A stretch of 46,209 nucleotides of DNA from CADCVW01 sp035644935 (GCA_035644935.1 DASQNO010000032.1:1-46209), one strand, 5' to 3'. Counted from the first letter of the stretch, positions 31,626-40,866 are shown. Made by a program: numbers and translations. Notes: a model not told the origin generated them from the letters alone.

Positions 31626-33752
31626 ATGCGCAAGACCCTGCTCGCCGCCACCGCGATCGCCGCTCTTTCTTCTCCGGCGCTCGCCGACGAAGGCATGTGG
31701 CTGCCCAGCCAGACGACCAAGATCGCCGACCAGATGCGCAAAGCCGGGCTGCGGCTCGATCCGGTCAAGCTGGGCAATCTGCAGCAGCCGCCGCTCACCG
31801 CGATCGCGTCGCTGGGCGGATGTTCGGCGGCGTTTCTGTCGCCGACGGGGCTGGTCGCGACCAACCATCACTGCGTCTACGGGTCGATCCAGTATAATTC
31901 CAAGCCGGGGCAGGATTATCTGACCAACGGCTTCCTGGCGAAGACGATGGCGGACGAGCTGCCCGCCGCGCCCGGTACGCGCATCTATGTGATCGAAGAC
32001 CTGCGCGACGTGACCGCTGGGATGAACGCGGGGGCGACGAATCTGGCCGGGCGGCAGCGTTTCGATCGCATGGAGGCCAATCGCAAGGGGCTGGTGCAGG
32101 CGTGCGAGCGGCAGCCGAGCCGGCGTTGCGATGTCCGGGCTTATTACGGCGGCGCACAGTACTTCCTGCAGCAGCAGTTGGAGATCAAGGACGTCCGCCT
32201 CGCCTATGCGCCGGCGGGCGGTATCGGCAATTTCGGTGGCGAGACCGACAACTGGCAGTGGCCGCGGCACACTGGCGACTTCGGCTTCTACCGCGCCTAT
32301 GTAGCGCCTGACGGCTCGGCCGCGCCGTACGCCAAGGAGAATGTGCCGTTCAAGCCCAAGGCGTTCCTCAGGATCGCCAAGCAGGGGATCGAGGATGGCG
32401 ACTTCGTGATGCTGGCGGGTTTCCCGGGCACGACCAATCGCCATCGCACCGCGGATGAAGTGCGCTTCCAGTTCGCCGAAATGTATCCGCTGACGCAGCG
32501 GCTGCTGACCGAATATTCGGATGCGATCGCGTCCGCGACGGCGGGCAACCCGGACGCGTCCATCAAGTACGCGTCGATCATCAAGAGCGCGGACAACACG
32601 AAGAAGAACCAGATCGGCCAGATGTCGGGCGCGGAAGCGCTTGGGCTGGTCGCGAAGAAGGCCGCCGACGAGCGCGCGTTCCGCGCGTGGGTCGACGCCG
32701 ATCCAAGCCGCCGCGCGCGCTACGGCGCTTCGATCGCCGAACTCGACCGGCTGACCGGGATCGATCAGGCGGAGCAGGCGGCAAGCGTGCGGAGGGGGCT
32801 GCTCGGCCGGGCGCAGCTGTTCTCGGCGGCGCGCCGCGCCTATCGCTGGTCGCAGGAACAGGCCAAGCCGGATGCGTTGCGCGAGGCAGGGTTCCAGGAC
32901 CGCGACCGCCGCTTCTTTGAGGAAAGCCTGACGGCGCTCGATCGCCGCTTCGACCCCGTTGTCGATCGCCGGTTGTTCGAAGCCGCGCTGGCCGAATACC
33001 GCAAGCTGCCCGCCGCACAGCGCCACAAGAGCTTCGACGCGGCTTTCGCCAAGGCGCCGATCGAGGGTTATTACGCGGGCACCAAGCTTGGCACGACGGC
33101 GAACCGGCTGGCGTTGCTAAACATGACCACGGCGCAGATGCGCGCGTCGACCGACCCGTTCGTGCGGTTGGCGGTCGCAACCTATGATGAAGATCTGGAG
33201 ACGGAGAACGCGCTTAAGGCGCGCGCGGGCGACATCCAGCGGGCGCGCGCGGCCTACATGCAAGCACGGCTCGCTCATGCGGAGGCGCGGGGCAAGACGC
33301 TGTACCCCGACGCCAACGGGTCGCTGCGCTTCACCTACGGGCACGTGAAGGGCCGCAAGCAGGACGGCGTGGAGTGGATGCCGTTCACCACCGCCGAGGG
33401 CCTCGCCGCCAAGCAGCGCGGGACGGGCGAGTTCGACGCGCCGGACAAGGCGATCCAGCTGATCCGGGCCCGGGACTATGGCCGCTACGCGTCGCGCAAG
33501 CTGGGGACGCTGCCGGTGAACTTCCTATCGACGGTGGACATTACCGGCGGAAATTCCGGATCGTCGGTGATCAACGCGCGCGGCGAGTTTGTCGGCCTGG
33601 CGTTCGACGGCACGCTGGACGGCGTCGTGTCCGACTGGATGTTCAACCCGGCGGTGAACCGCACGATCAACGTCGACAGCCGCTTCATGTTGTGGACGAT
33701 GGACAAGGTGGACGGCGCGCAGCGGCTGCTGGCGGAGCTCGATGCCGGTTGA
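31626..33752 (+). CDS. S46-family dipeptidyl peptidase
   Basis: The chosen ATG at 31626 lies 6 bases after GAGG; an ATG at 31620 abuts it. The protein has 708 residues with a signal peptide (cleavage near SPALA). The S46 catalytic triad is visible: His in VATNHHCVYG, Asp in DNWQWPRHTGDF and Ser in TGGNSGSSV. Such periplasmic DPP7/DPP11-type enzymes remove dipeptides from peptide N-termini. Its end overlaps the next gene by 11 bases. Confidence 0.93.
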   Translation: MRKTLLAATAIAALSSPALADEGMWLPSQTTKIADQMRKAGLRLDPVKLGNLQQPPLTAIASLGGCSAAFLSPTGLVATNHHCVYGSIQYNSKPGQDYLTNGFLAKTMADELPAAPGTRIYVIEDLRDVTAGMNAGATNLAGRQRFDRMEANRKGLVQACERQPSRRCDVRAYYGGAQYFLQQQLEIKDVRLAYAPAGGIGNFGGETDNWQWPRHTGDFGFYRAYVAPDGSAAPYAKENVPFKPKAFLRIAKQGIEDGDFVMLAGFPGTTNRHRTADEVRFQFAEMYPLTQRLLTEYSDAIASATAGNPDASIKYASIIKSADNTKKNQIGQMSGAEALGLVAKKAADERAFRAWVDADPSRRARYGASIAELDRLTGIDQAEQAASVRRGLLGRAQLFSAARRAYRWSQEQAKPDALREAGFQDRDRRFFEESLTALDRRFDPVVDRRLFEAALAEYRKLPAAQRHKSFDAAFAKAPIEGYYAGTKLGTTANRLALLNMTTAQMRASTDPFVRLAVATYDEDLETENALKARAGDIQRARAAYMQARLAHAEARGKTLYPDANGSLRFTYGHVKGRKQDGVEWMPFTTAEGLAAKQRGTGEFDAPDKAIQLIRARDYGRYASRKLGTLPVNFLSTVDITGGNSGSSVINARGEFVGLAFDGTLDGVVSDWMFNPAVNRTINVDSRFMLWTMDKVDGAQRLLAELDAG

Positions 33753-34134
33753 GAAGGGCGCGGTGAAGGCGATCGCGCTGGCCGCGGCGCTGCTGCTGGG
33801 CGCGTGCGGGCTGGGCCAGTCGGAACCGACGGTTATCGACGGATCCAGCCCGGAGGCCTTCGACCGAACGGTTGCGGCGGCGCGGGCGGAACTGGGCCCG
33901 CGCGACCGGCTGAAGTTCGAGGCGGCGCTGACCGCGTTGCGCGGCAAGCAGTTCGCGGCCGCCGCGGACCGGGCCGAGTATGGACGCCGCATCCGCGCCG
34001 CGCTGGATGGGCAGACCGCGCCGGAGATCGTGGCGGGGGTCGACAGCTGGAGCGCCAAGGCTGGCACCGACGCCGCGGACGCGGTGTTCGAGGTCAAGCG
34101 GCAGGTGCGGGACGTGACAACGAAAGCCAATTAG
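33742..34134 (+). CDS. Small lipoprotein, DUF6694-like
   Basis: The 130-residue protein starts inside the end of the S46 gene and has a GGAG site. The lipobox is LLLGACG. The mature part has IDGSSPEAFDRTVAAARAEL and LTALRGKQF, resembling small DUF6694-type lipoproteins. Function is unknown. Transcription with the peptidase is likely. Confidence 0.75.
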   Translation: MPVEKGAVKAIALAAALLLGACGLGQSEPTVIDGSSPEAFDRTVAAARAELGPRDRLKFEAALTALRGKQFAAAADRAEYGRRIRAALDGQTAPEIVAGVDSWSAKAGTDAADAVFEVKRQVRDVTTKAN

Positions 34135-34139
34135 GGTTT

Positions 34140-34211
34140 GTCCGTCCCGAGCGAAGTCGAGGGGCGATTGGCACGGTTTCCAGCGCCCCTCGACTGCGCT
34201 CGGGACGAACG
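34140..34211. repeat. Palindromic repeat, family C
   Basis: An inverted repeat with gtccgtcccgag...gtcgagggg and cccctcgac...ctcgggacgaac arms lies between the lipoprotein and the oxidoreductase. It is related to 22259-22322. Confidence 0.7.
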
Positions 34212-34219
34212 GAGTAAGC

Positions 34220-35218
34220 ATGAAAGCTCTTCTCTCCACCGCTTCGGGCGGGCCCGAAACACTCCAGTTCACCGACGTTCCCGATCCAACCCCCGGTCCG
34301 GGCCAGCTGCTGGTCCGCGTGTGGGCGTGCGCGATCAACTATCCCGACGTGCTGATCATCGAGGACAAATACCAGTTCAAGCCGCCGCGGCCGTTCGCGC
34401 CGGGGGGCGAGATCGCGGGCGAGGTCGTGGCGATGGGCGAAGGCGTCGTCGGCTGGGCGGTCGGCGACCGGGTGATTGCGATGCTGGGGCATGGCGGGTT
34501 GCAGGAGCAGGTGCTGGTCGGGGCGGAGATGGCGCTGCGGCTGCCCGAGGGGCGCAGCTTCGCGGAAGGCGCGGCGCTGATCCTGACCTATGCGACATCG
34601 ATCCACGCGCTGCTCGACCGTGGGCGCTTGCGGGCCGGGCAGACGCTGCTGGTGCTGGGCGCGGCGGGCGGTGTCGGGCTTGCCGCGGTTGAGCTCGGCA
34701 AGGCGTACGGCGCGCGGGTGATCGCCGCGGTGTCGTCGGAGGAGAAGGCGGCCGCGGCGCGCGAGGCGGGGGCTGACGAAGTCCTGATCTACGGTCGCGG
34801 GCCGTTCGACAAGGACGCGTCCAAGGCGCTGGCGGCGCAGTTCAAGGACGCCGTCGGGCCGGCGGGTGCGGACGTGATCTACGATCCCGTGGGGGGCGAC
34901 TATGCGGAACCCGCGTTGCGGTCGATCGCATGGGAAGGGCGGTATCTGGTGGTGGGCTTTCCGGCGGGTATCCCGCGGCTGCCGCTGAACCTGACGCTGC
35001 TGAAGAGCTGCGACGTGTGCGGGGTGTTCTGGGGCGCGTTCGCAGGCCGCGACCCCGAGGCGAACGCGGCGCACCTCCGGACGCTGCTGCGACTGTGGGA
35101 AGATGGCAAGATCGCGCCGAGGGTGAGCCGGACCTGGCCCCTGGAGCAGGGCGGCGAGGCGATCGCGCACATGGCGGCGCGGGCGGCGGTGGGGAAGCTC
35201 GTCGTGACGATGGGCTAG
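34220..35218 (+). CDS. NADPH:quinone oxidoreductase family protein
   Basis: The 332-residue zinc-independent MDR protein has GPGQLLVRVWACAINYPDVLI, FAPGGEIAGEVVAMGEGV, and the nucleotide-binding LVLGAAGGVGLAAVELGKAYGA. It reduces quinones or enones with NADPH. A GGAG site lies upstream of the ATG. Confidence 0.92.
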   Translation: MKALLSTASGGPETLQFTDVPDPTPGPGQLLVRVWACAINYPDVLIIEDKYQFKPPRPFAPGGEIAGEVVAMGEGVVGWAVGDRVIAMLGHGGLQEQVLVGAEMALRLPEGRSFAEGAALILTYATSIHALLDRGRLRAGQTLLVLGAAGGVGLAAVELGKAYGARVIAAVSSEEKAAAAREAGADEVLIYGRGPFDKDASKALAAQFKDAVGPAGADVIYDPVGGDYAEPALRSIAWEGRYLVVGFPAGIPRLPLNLTLLKSCDVCGVFWGAFAGRDPEANAAHLRTLLRLWEDGKIAPRVSRTWPLEQGGEAIAHMAARAAVGKLVVTMG

Positions 35219-35221
35219 AGG

Positions 35222-35335
35222 CCCTCTCCCGCTTGCGGGAGAGCAGGTAAGCGTCTTTTTTCTGTGGATTCACAGAGAAGACCCTCACCTTCCGCCGCTT
35301 CGCGGCTCCCTCCTCTCCCGCGAAGGCGGGAGAAG
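35222..35335. repeat. Palindromic intergenic repeat, family G
   Basis: The sequence holds ctctcccgcttgcgggagag and, 90 bases on, tctcccgcgaaggcgggaga. A relative with ctctcccctccgagggagag is at 2524-2577. Confidence 0.65.
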
Positions 35336-35410
35336 GTTCAGGGGGTTCGGCGTTGCGCCGTTTGCCGCGGCAACCTATCTCAACTTCGACGCAAGCGCTG
35401 GGGATCCCGC

Positions 35411-35734
35411 ATGACCACTTTCGACGACCGCCAAGCCTCGTTCGAGGCGAAGTTCGCCCGCGACGAGGAGATGCAGTTCAAGGCCATCGCCCGGCGCAAC
35501 CGGCTGCTGGGCGCCTGGGCGTCCGAACTGATGGGGCTGACGCCCGAGGAAGCGGATGCCTACTCCAAGGATGTCGTGCGCGCCGATTTCGAGGAGGCGG
35601 GCGACGAGGATGTGATCCGCAAGCTGCTCGGCGATCTGACCTCGGCGGGTGTCGACATGGACGAGGCCCGCATCCGCACGGCGCTGGCCGACAAGGCCAT
35701 CGAAGCGCGGCGGCAGCTGATGGAGGCGATGTAG
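35411..35734 (+). CDS. DUF1476 protein, ATPase inhibitor zeta-type
   Basis: The 107-residue protein starts MTTFDDRQASFEAKFARDEE and has the FKAIARRNRLLGAWASELMGL and AGDEDVIRKLLGDLTSAG stretches of the DUF1476 family. In alphaproteobacteria this is the zeta subunit that inhibits the F1-ATPase. It begins the cluster with bolA and grxD. Confidence 0.92.
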   Translation: MTTFDDRQASFEAKFARDEEMQFKAIARRNRLLGAWASELMGLTPEEADAYSKDVVRADFEEAGDEDVIRKLLGDLTSAGVDMDEARIRTALADKAIEARRQLMEAM

Positions 35735-35735
35735 C

Positions 35736-35969
35736 ATGGCGATGGCCGCCGCCGATATCGAGGCGCTGATCCAGGCGGGCATCCCCGATGCGCGGATCGA
35801 GATCACCGACCTCGCCGGCGACGGCAACCATTATGCGGCGCGCGTGGTCAGCGAGACGTTTCGCGGGCTGCCGCGGGTCCGCCAGCACCAGCGCGTCTAC
35901 GAATCCCTGGGCGGGCGCATGGGCAACGAGCTCCACGCGCTGCAGCTCACCACCGCGTCCCCCGATTAG
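35736..35969 (+). CDS. bolA: BolA-family protein
   Basis: The 77-residue protein has the BolA pattern: IEALIQAGIPDARIEITDLAGDGNHYAARVVSETFRG, RVRQHQRVYESLGG and MGNELHALQLTT. BolA proteins partner with monothiol glutaredoxins in iron-sulfur handling, and such a glutaredoxin follows 12 bases on. One base separates it from the DUF1476 gene. Confidence 0.94.
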   Translation: MAMAAADIEALIQAGIPDARIEITDLAGDGNHYAARVVSETFRGLPRVRQHQRVYESLGGRMGNELHALQLTTASPD

Positions 35970-35981
35970 GAGTATCACCAG

Positions 35982-36308
35982 GTGTCCGAATCCAATCCGC
36001 GCATCGAGGCGCTTGTCACGTCCAACGACGTCGTTCTGTTCATGAAGGGCACGGCGTTGTTTCCCCAGTGCGGCTTTTCGAGCCGGGCGGTGGCGATCCT
36101 CGATCATCTCGGCGTCGCCTATCAGACGGTCGACGTGCTGCAGGACCCCGAGATCCGACAGGGGATCAAGGCCTACTCCGACTGGCCGACGGTGCCGCAG
36201 CTTTACGTCAAGGGGGAGTTCGTCGGCGGGTCGGACATCATGATGGAGATGTACGAGGCGGGCGAGCTGCAGACGCTGCTGAACGACGGGCAGGTCGCCA
36301 AGGCCTGA
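35982..36308 (+). CDS. grxD: Monothiol glutaredoxin Grx4-type
   Basis: From the GTG at 35982 the protein has 108 residues. It has VVLFMKGTALFPQCGFSSRAV with the CGFS active site, then SDWPTVPQLYVKGEFVGGSDIMMEMYEAGEL. It binds a bridging [2Fe-2S] cluster with BolA and passes it on. An AGGAG site precedes the start. Confidence 0.95.
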   Translation: MSESNPRIEALVTSNDVVLFMKGTALFPQCGFSSRAVAILDHLGVAYQTVDVLQDPEIRQGIKAYSDWPTVPQLYVKGEFVGGSDIMMEMYEAGELQTLLNDGQVAKA

Positions 36309-36319
36309 AGGCCCAGGAG

Positions 36320-36356
36320 AAGGGGCGGGGAGGTGACCAAACCTCCCCGCCCCCTT
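36320..36356 (+). terminator. Probable terminator after grxD
   Basis: The sequence aggggcggggaggt-gaccaa-acctccccgccccct forms a GC-rich stem of about 14 pairs, 12 bases past the grxD stop, and is followed by a short T run (cttt). Confidence 0.7.
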
Positions 36357-36549
36357 TGTCGGTCTGTGGAACCAGGTGGACCTGAATAGCTATGCACGTC
36401 GCGTGCCAACCGCACAGAATGGCAGTTTCTGGGGGAAAAGTGCCGGTCCACGGCTTAAGCCCGTGCGGCAAGGTGTAAAGCTGACCGACACAGCGTCGAG
36501 TGGGGATCTCCGCTTGGCTCAACGCATCGTCGTGCTGGCGTGAGGCGGC

Positions 36550-37443
36550 GTGATCGGGCAACAGGCGTTCATGGATGCGGCGCTTTACGGTCAGGTCGAG
36601 CAGGTGGGCCCCGGCGTTCGGCGGGTGCTGGCGCGCAATCCGTCGCCTTTCACGCAAACGGGGACGCAGACGCACATCGTGGGCGCCGGCGAGGTCGCGG
36701 TTGTCGATCCCGGTCCCGACCTGCCCGAACATGTCGCCGCCGTGCTCTCCGCCACCGCCGGCGAGCGGATCGGGGCGATACTGGTGACGCATACGCATCG
36801 CGACCATAGCCCGGCGGCGGCGGCGTTGAGGGCGGCGACCGGAGCGCCGGTGGTCGGATGCGCGCCGCTGACGACGCCGGGAGGCGGGTGGGGCGAGAGC
36901 GTGGACGCCGCCTACGGGCCGGACCGGGTGCTAGAGGATGGTGAGGCGGTAACCGGCGGCGACTGGACGCTGCGCGCGGTGGCGACGCCGGGGCACATGT
37001 CCAATCATCTGTGCTTCGCCTGGGACGAGGCGCGCGCGCTGTTCAGCGGCGACCATGTCATGGGCTGGTCGACCAGCGTCATCCTGCCGCCCGATGGGCA
37101 TATGGGCGATTATCTGGCGAGCCTGCACAAGCTCGCCGCGCGCGAGGACCGCGTTTATTATCCGGCGCACGGGGAGCCGGTCGACGAACCTGCCAAGCTG
37201 GTGCGCGGGCTGCTCGCGCATCGGCGAGCCCGCGAGACGCAGATCGTGCGGACGTTGGAGACCGGGCCGGCCGACGTGGCGGCGCTGGTGGCGCGCAACT
37301 ATCCAAGGCTGGATCCGGCGCTGATCCCCGCGGCGGGCGCGTCGGTGCTGGCGCACCTCATCCACCTGGAAGAGCAGGGGCGGGTCGTGCGAGAAGGCGC
37401 GGGCTGGACGCTGCTGCCGGCTGCGGGGGAAGGCGGGGCATGA
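36550..37443 (+). CDS. Metallo-beta-lactamase-fold hydrolase (LACTB2-like)
   Basis: From the GTG at 36550 the protein has 297 residues; an ATG at 36571 is possible. Zinc residues appear in VTHTHRDHSPAA, AVATPGHMSNHL and LFSGDHVMGWST, with a C-terminal winged-helix-like end (LAHLIHLEEQGRVVREG). The architecture matches LACTB2-type RNA/ester hydrolases. Its stop overlaps the next start in ATGA. Confidence 0.9.
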   Translation: MIGQQAFMDAALYGQVEQVGPGVRRVLARNPSPFTQTGTQTHIVGAGEVAVVDPGPDLPEHVAAVLSATAGERIGAILVTHTHRDHSPAAAALRAATGAPVVGCAPLTTPGGGWGESVDAAYGPDRVLEDGEAVTGGDWTLRAVATPGHMSNHLCFAWDEARALFSGDHVMGWSTSVILPPDGHMGDYLASLHKLAAREDRVYYPAHGEPVDEPAKLVRGLLAHRRARETQIVRTLETGPADVAALVARNYPRLDPALIPAAGASVLAHLIHLEEQGRVVREGAGWTLLPAAGEGGA

Positions 37444-38162
37444 GGGACAGGACGCGGACCGCCGGCAGGCGCCGGCCCTGGCTGGCGATGGCCATACTGC
37501 TCGCCTGCGCCGTGGCTGCGGCGCTCGCCTGGCTGCGCTGGACGGGCGAGGACGAGGTGGATGTCGTCGGCTCCATGATCACGGGCCTCCGACAGGAGAA
37601 CGAGTTGACCGTGTTCAGCGCCCAGGTCGCGACCGTGACGACCCGTGAGCGCGAGCGGCTGGGAGGATTGCTGACCAACCGGCAGACGACGATCGTTCCC
37701 GCAACGGTGGAATACCGGCTGGATCAGCGGCAGCTGACGCCCGACCGGTTTCGTTGGGACGCGGCGCAGCAGACGATGACGCTGACGCTGCCGGGGCTGA
37801 CGATCACGCGCCCCAACCTCGATACGTCGCGCGGGCAGTATTACCGCAGCGGTCCGCCGATGACGGCGGCGCTGCGCGACGAGCTGGCGCGGCTGGGGGC
37901 CGCGGACGCGAACCGCGAGGCCGTTCGCCAGGCGAGCAGCCCGGCGCTGCAGCAGATGGCACGCGCCGCGGCGCGCGAGGCGATGACGCAGAACCTGCTG
38001 CTCCCCTTGCGCGCCGCCGGGTTCGACCAGGCGCGAGTCACCGTGCGCTTCGCGGACGAGCCGGGAGCGGCGGAGCCTTCGATGATCGACGCGTCGCGGC
38101 CGGTGCGCGACGTGCTGCGCGAGCGGGCGCGGACGACGCCGGCGACGACGCCGTCGTCTTAG
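37440..38162 (+). CDS. DUF4230 membrane-anchored protein
   Basis: The 240-residue protein starts in the ATGA overlap with the hydrolase gene. One N-terminal membrane helix (about 14-32) precedes a DUF4230 domain with LRQENELTVFSAQVATVTT, VEYRLDQRQL and MARAAAREAMTQNLLLPLRAAGF. Function is unknown. Confidence 0.88.
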   Translation: MRDRTRTAGRRRPWLAMAILLACAVAAALAWLRWTGEDEVDVVGSMITGLRQENELTVFSAQVATVTTRERERLGGLLTNRQTTIVPATVEYRLDQRQLTPDRFRWDAAQQTMTLTLPGLTITRPNLDTSRGQYYRSGPPMTAALRDELARLGAADANREAVRQASSPALQQMARAAAREAMTQNLLLPLRAAGFDQARVTVRFADEPGAAEPSMIDASRPVRDVLRERARTTPATTPSS

Positions 38163-38163
38163 A

Positions 38164-38320
38164 TTCTCCCCAAGCGGAGCTTGGGGAGGGGGACCATGAC
38201 GGCCGCAGGCCGGCGTGGTGGAGGGGTTTCAGGGCCCCGAAATCGCGCGCTGCAAGACCCCTCCACCATGCGCCTTCGCTGACGCTTCGGCGCATGGTCC
38301 CCCTCCCCGTTCCGGGGAGG
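38164..38320. repeat. Palindromic repeat, family B, full copy
   Basis: The sequence runs from tctccccaagcggagcttgggga to ccccctccccgttccggggagg and contains an inner palindrome ctccaccatgcgcc.../ggcgcatgg near 38260-38300. It fills the gap between the DUF4230 gene and nadA. Confidence 0.75.
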
Positions 38321-38376
38321 ATCATGCCGTTCACAAGTCCGGCCGCATCTCCTATCTACCCCCACGGGAGATAGAT

Positions 38377-39423
38377 ATGAACCTGACCACCGGCAGCCTG
38401 CAGGGCGTCGACATCCGCGCCGAGATCGAGCGGCTGCGCAAGGAACGCAATGCCGTCATCCTGGCGCATTATTACCAGGAGCCGGCGTTGCAGGACATCG
38501 CGGACTTCGTCGGCGACAGCCTGGACCTCTCGCGCAAGGCGGAGGCGACGGACGCGGACGTGATCGCGTTCTGCGGCGTCCGCTTCATGGCCCAGGTGGC
38601 CAAGATCCTGAGCCCGGAAAAGATCGTCATCCTGCCCGACATGGCGGCGGGATGTTCGCTGGAGGACAGCTGCCCCCCCGACCAGTTCCGCGCGTTCCGC
38701 GACGCGCACCCGGATCATATCGCGCTGACGTACATAAATTCGTCGGCCGAGGTGAAGGCGATGAGCGACATCATCGTCACCTCGTCGGCGGCGGAGACGA
38801 TCCTGGCGCAGATCCCCAAGGACCAGCCGATCATCTTCGGTCCCGACAAGCATCTGGGCGGCTATCTCAACCGCAAGTTCGGGCGCGACATGCTGCTGTG
38901 GCCGGGCGTGTGCATCGTCCACGAGGCGTTTTCGGAGGTCGAGCTGCTCAAGCTGATGGCGCAGCATCCGGGCGCGCCGGTGATGGCGCACCCGGAATGC
39001 CCGCCGCACATCCTAGACCATGCCAGCCATGTCGGGGCGACGTCGTACATCCTGCGCGAAGCGGTGGCGCATCCGTCCAACCTGATCATCGTCGCGACCG
39101 AGCCGCGCATCATCCACCAGATGCAGCTGGCAGCGCCCCACAAGACGTTCATCGGCGCGCCGGGCGCGGACGGGAACTGCAACTGCAACATGTGCCCGTA
39201 CATGGCGCTCAACACGATGGAGAAGCTCTACGTCAGCTTGCGCGATCTGCAGCCCAGGATCGAGATGGACGAGGGGCTGCGGCTGTCGGCGAAGAAGAGC
39301 CTGGACGCGATGCTGGACATGGCGGGGAGGACCGTGGGCGGCGGCGATGTCGGGCGCCCGGAAGCGGATCGCCGGCTGGGCGCGCATCTGGCGGCGGGGG
39401 CGGCGCCTTTGGATGGGGAGTGA
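38377..39423 (+). CDS. nadA: Quinolinate synthase
   Basis: NadA makes quinolinate from iminoaspartate and dihydroxyacetone phosphate and holds a [4Fe-4S] cluster. The ATG at 38377 follows GGGAG; upstream frame comes from a repeat. The 348-residue protein shows VILAHYYQEPALQDIADFVGDS, AAGCSLEDSC, VMAHPECPPHILDHA and CNCNMCPYMALNTMEKL with cluster cysteines. nadC follows across an inverted repeat; nadB is not here. Confidence 0.96.
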   Translation: MNLTTGSLQGVDIRAEIERLRKERNAVILAHYYQEPALQDIADFVGDSLDLSRKAEATDADVIAFCGVRFMAQVAKILSPEKIVILPDMAAGCSLEDSCPPDQFRAFRDAHPDHIALTYINSSAEVKAMSDIIVTSSAAETILAQIPKDQPIIFGPDKHLGGYLNRKFGRDMLLWPGVCIVHEAFSEVELLKLMAQHPGAPVMAHPECPPHILDHASHVGATSYILREAVAHPSNLIIVATEPRIIHQMQLAAPHKTFIGAPGADGNCNCNMCPYMALNTMEKLYVSLRDLQPRIEMDEGLRLSAKKSLDAMLDMAGRTVGGGDVGRPEADRRLGAHLAAGAAPLDGE

Positions 39424-39427
39424 TGGG

Positions 39428-39533
39428 AGCCCCTCCCCTTCAGGGGAGGGGTTAGGGGTGGGGCAGGTTCTGGGACCGCGCAAATGATTGAGGCACTGCC
39501 CCACCCCAACCCCTCCCCTGAAGGGGAGGGGCT
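39428..39533. repeat. Long inverted repeat between nadA and nadC, overlapping the nadC ribosome binding site
   Basis: The arms 39428-39466 and 39496-39533 are complementary over almost 38 bases and each contains its own small palindrome cccctccccttcaggggagggg. The right arm ends 1 base before the nadC ATG, so it supplies the ggggagggg stretch that would act as ribosome binding site. In the mRNA that site could pair with the left arm. Confidence 0.8.
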
Positions 39534-39534
39534 T

Positions 39535-40374
39535 ATGGACTTGCCGGGCTTCGACCTTCCCGCGTTCGTCCGGGCCACGCTCGCGGAGGACCTGGGCGCA
39601 GGCGGCGACATCACGTCGGCGGCGGTGATCCCGGCGGATGCTCGTTTTTCGGGCGTGATGGACAGCCGCGATGCAATCGTGGTGGCTGGGCTGCCGATCG
39701 CGGAGGCCTTTTTCCGGTCGCTCGACCCGAATGTCGTGATCGAGACGCTGGTGCGGGAGGGCGAACGCGTCGCCGCCGGGACGGAGCTCATGCGCCTGAC
39801 GGGCAACGCGCGGGCGCTGCTGACCGCCGAGCGTTCGGCGCTGAACACGGTGCAGCATCTGTCGGGCATCGCGACGCTGACCCGGCGCTATGTCGACGCG
39901 ATCGCGGGTACGGGCGCGACGTTGCTGGACACGCGCAAGACGATTCCCGGGCTTCGCGTGCTGGAGAAATACGCGACGCGTATGGGCGGCGCGACCAACC
40001 ACCGCATGGGGTTGTGGGATGCGGCGATGATCAAGGACAACCATGTCGCGGTCGCCGGATCGGTGGGCGAGGCGGTGCGGCGCGCGGTGGCGGCGGGGAT
40101 CGCGCAAGTCATCGTCGAGGTCGACCGGCCGGACCAGATCGAACCCGCGATTGCCGCCGGGGCGACGCACCTGTTGCTCGACAACATGGATGCCGCGACC
40201 CTGCGCGAAGCGGTGGCGCTGGTGGCCGGGCGCGTGCCGACGGAGGCGAGCGGCGGCGTGACGCTGGACACCATCCGCGCCAAGGCGGAGGCGGGCGTGA
40301 CGTTCGTGTCGGTCGGGCGGATCACCCAGTCGGCGCCGGCGGCGGACATCGGGCTCGACTTCGCCGCCGCCTGA
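39535..40374 (+). CDS. nadC: Nicotinate-nucleotide diphosphorylase (quinolinate phosphoribosyltransferase)
   Basis: NadC converts quinolinate and PRPP to nicotinate mononucleotide. The ATG at 39535 gives MDLPGFDLPAFVRATLAEDLG; the open frame upstream is repeat DNA. The 279-residue protein shows GDITSAAVIP, ALNTVQHLSGIATLTRRYV, LDTRKTIPGLRVLEKYATRMGG and MIKDNHV. It acts after nadA in NAD synthesis. Confidence 0.96.
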   Translation: MDLPGFDLPAFVRATLAEDLGAGGDITSAAVIPADARFSGVMDSRDAIVVAGLPIAEAFFRSLDPNVVIETLVREGERVAAGTELMRLTGNARALLTAERSALNTVQHLSGIATLTRRYVDAIAGTGATLLDTRKTIPGLRVLEKYATRMGGATNHRMGLWDAAMIKDNHVAVAGSVGEAVRRAVAAGIAQVIVEVDRPDQIEPAIAAGATHLLLDNMDAATLREAVALVAGRVPTEASGGVTLDTIRAKAEAGVTFVSVGRITQSAPAADIGLDFAAA

Positions 40375-40454
40375 CGTCGCGTGCTTTTCAGGCGGGGTTG
40401 CGGGCGCGCGCCGGGGCGCTACACTTGCGCCAAATAAGCAACCGGGGGGTTCAC

Positions 40455-40859
40455 ATGCGACCGAAATCGATCGTCAACTTCGAGCGCACGGTGCTGGCGT
40501 CGCTGGGGCTTTCCATACTGGGCTCCGCGCTCGGCTGGGAGCGCGCGAGCACGATGGCGGCGGACGCGGGGCTCGGGACCGGCTACCTTATCGGGGTGGC
40601 GGCCTTCACGCTGGTGCTGACGTTGCTGCTGCTTTGGTTCATCGCGCGCAAGGGAAGTCCCATCGCCAAATGGATCTACACGGTGGTCGCGGTGCTGGGC
40701 TTCATCGGAGGTATGGCGAGCATCGGACAGGTGCTGGAATATGGCGCGCTGTCCGCGGGCATCACGATCCTGTCCTATATCCTGTCGGCCCTGTCGCTGT
40801 GGTTCCTGTTCCGCCCGGACGCCACGGCGTGGTTCAACGACGGGCGCGGCGAGGCCTGA
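40455..40859 (+). CDS. Small membrane protein, unknown
   Basis: The 134-residue protein starts at the ATG at 40455. Four membrane segments can be seen (about 13-27, 42-63, 73-92 and 100-117). It ends DATAWFNDGRGEA. No family was recognised with certainty; it is distantly like small polytopic membrane proteins of unknown role. It is convergent with the DUF4112 gene. Confidence 0.75.
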   Translation: MRPKSIVNFERTVLASLGLSILGSALGWERASTMAADAGLGTGYLIGVAAFTLVLTLLLLWFIARKGSPIAKWIYTVVAVLGFIGGMASIGQVLEYGALSAGITILSYILSALSLWFLFRPDATAWFNDGRGEA

Positions 40860-40866
40860 CGCCGGG

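Noticed and set aside
31587..33026. A 479-codon minus-strand frame opposite the S46 peptidase
   Set aside because: It is a shadow of a well-supported peptidase and has no recognisable domain.
36365..36549. Small open frames in the spacer before the metallo-hydrolase
   Set aside because: The longest ATG frame is about 20 codons, without a ribosome binding site or recognisable features.
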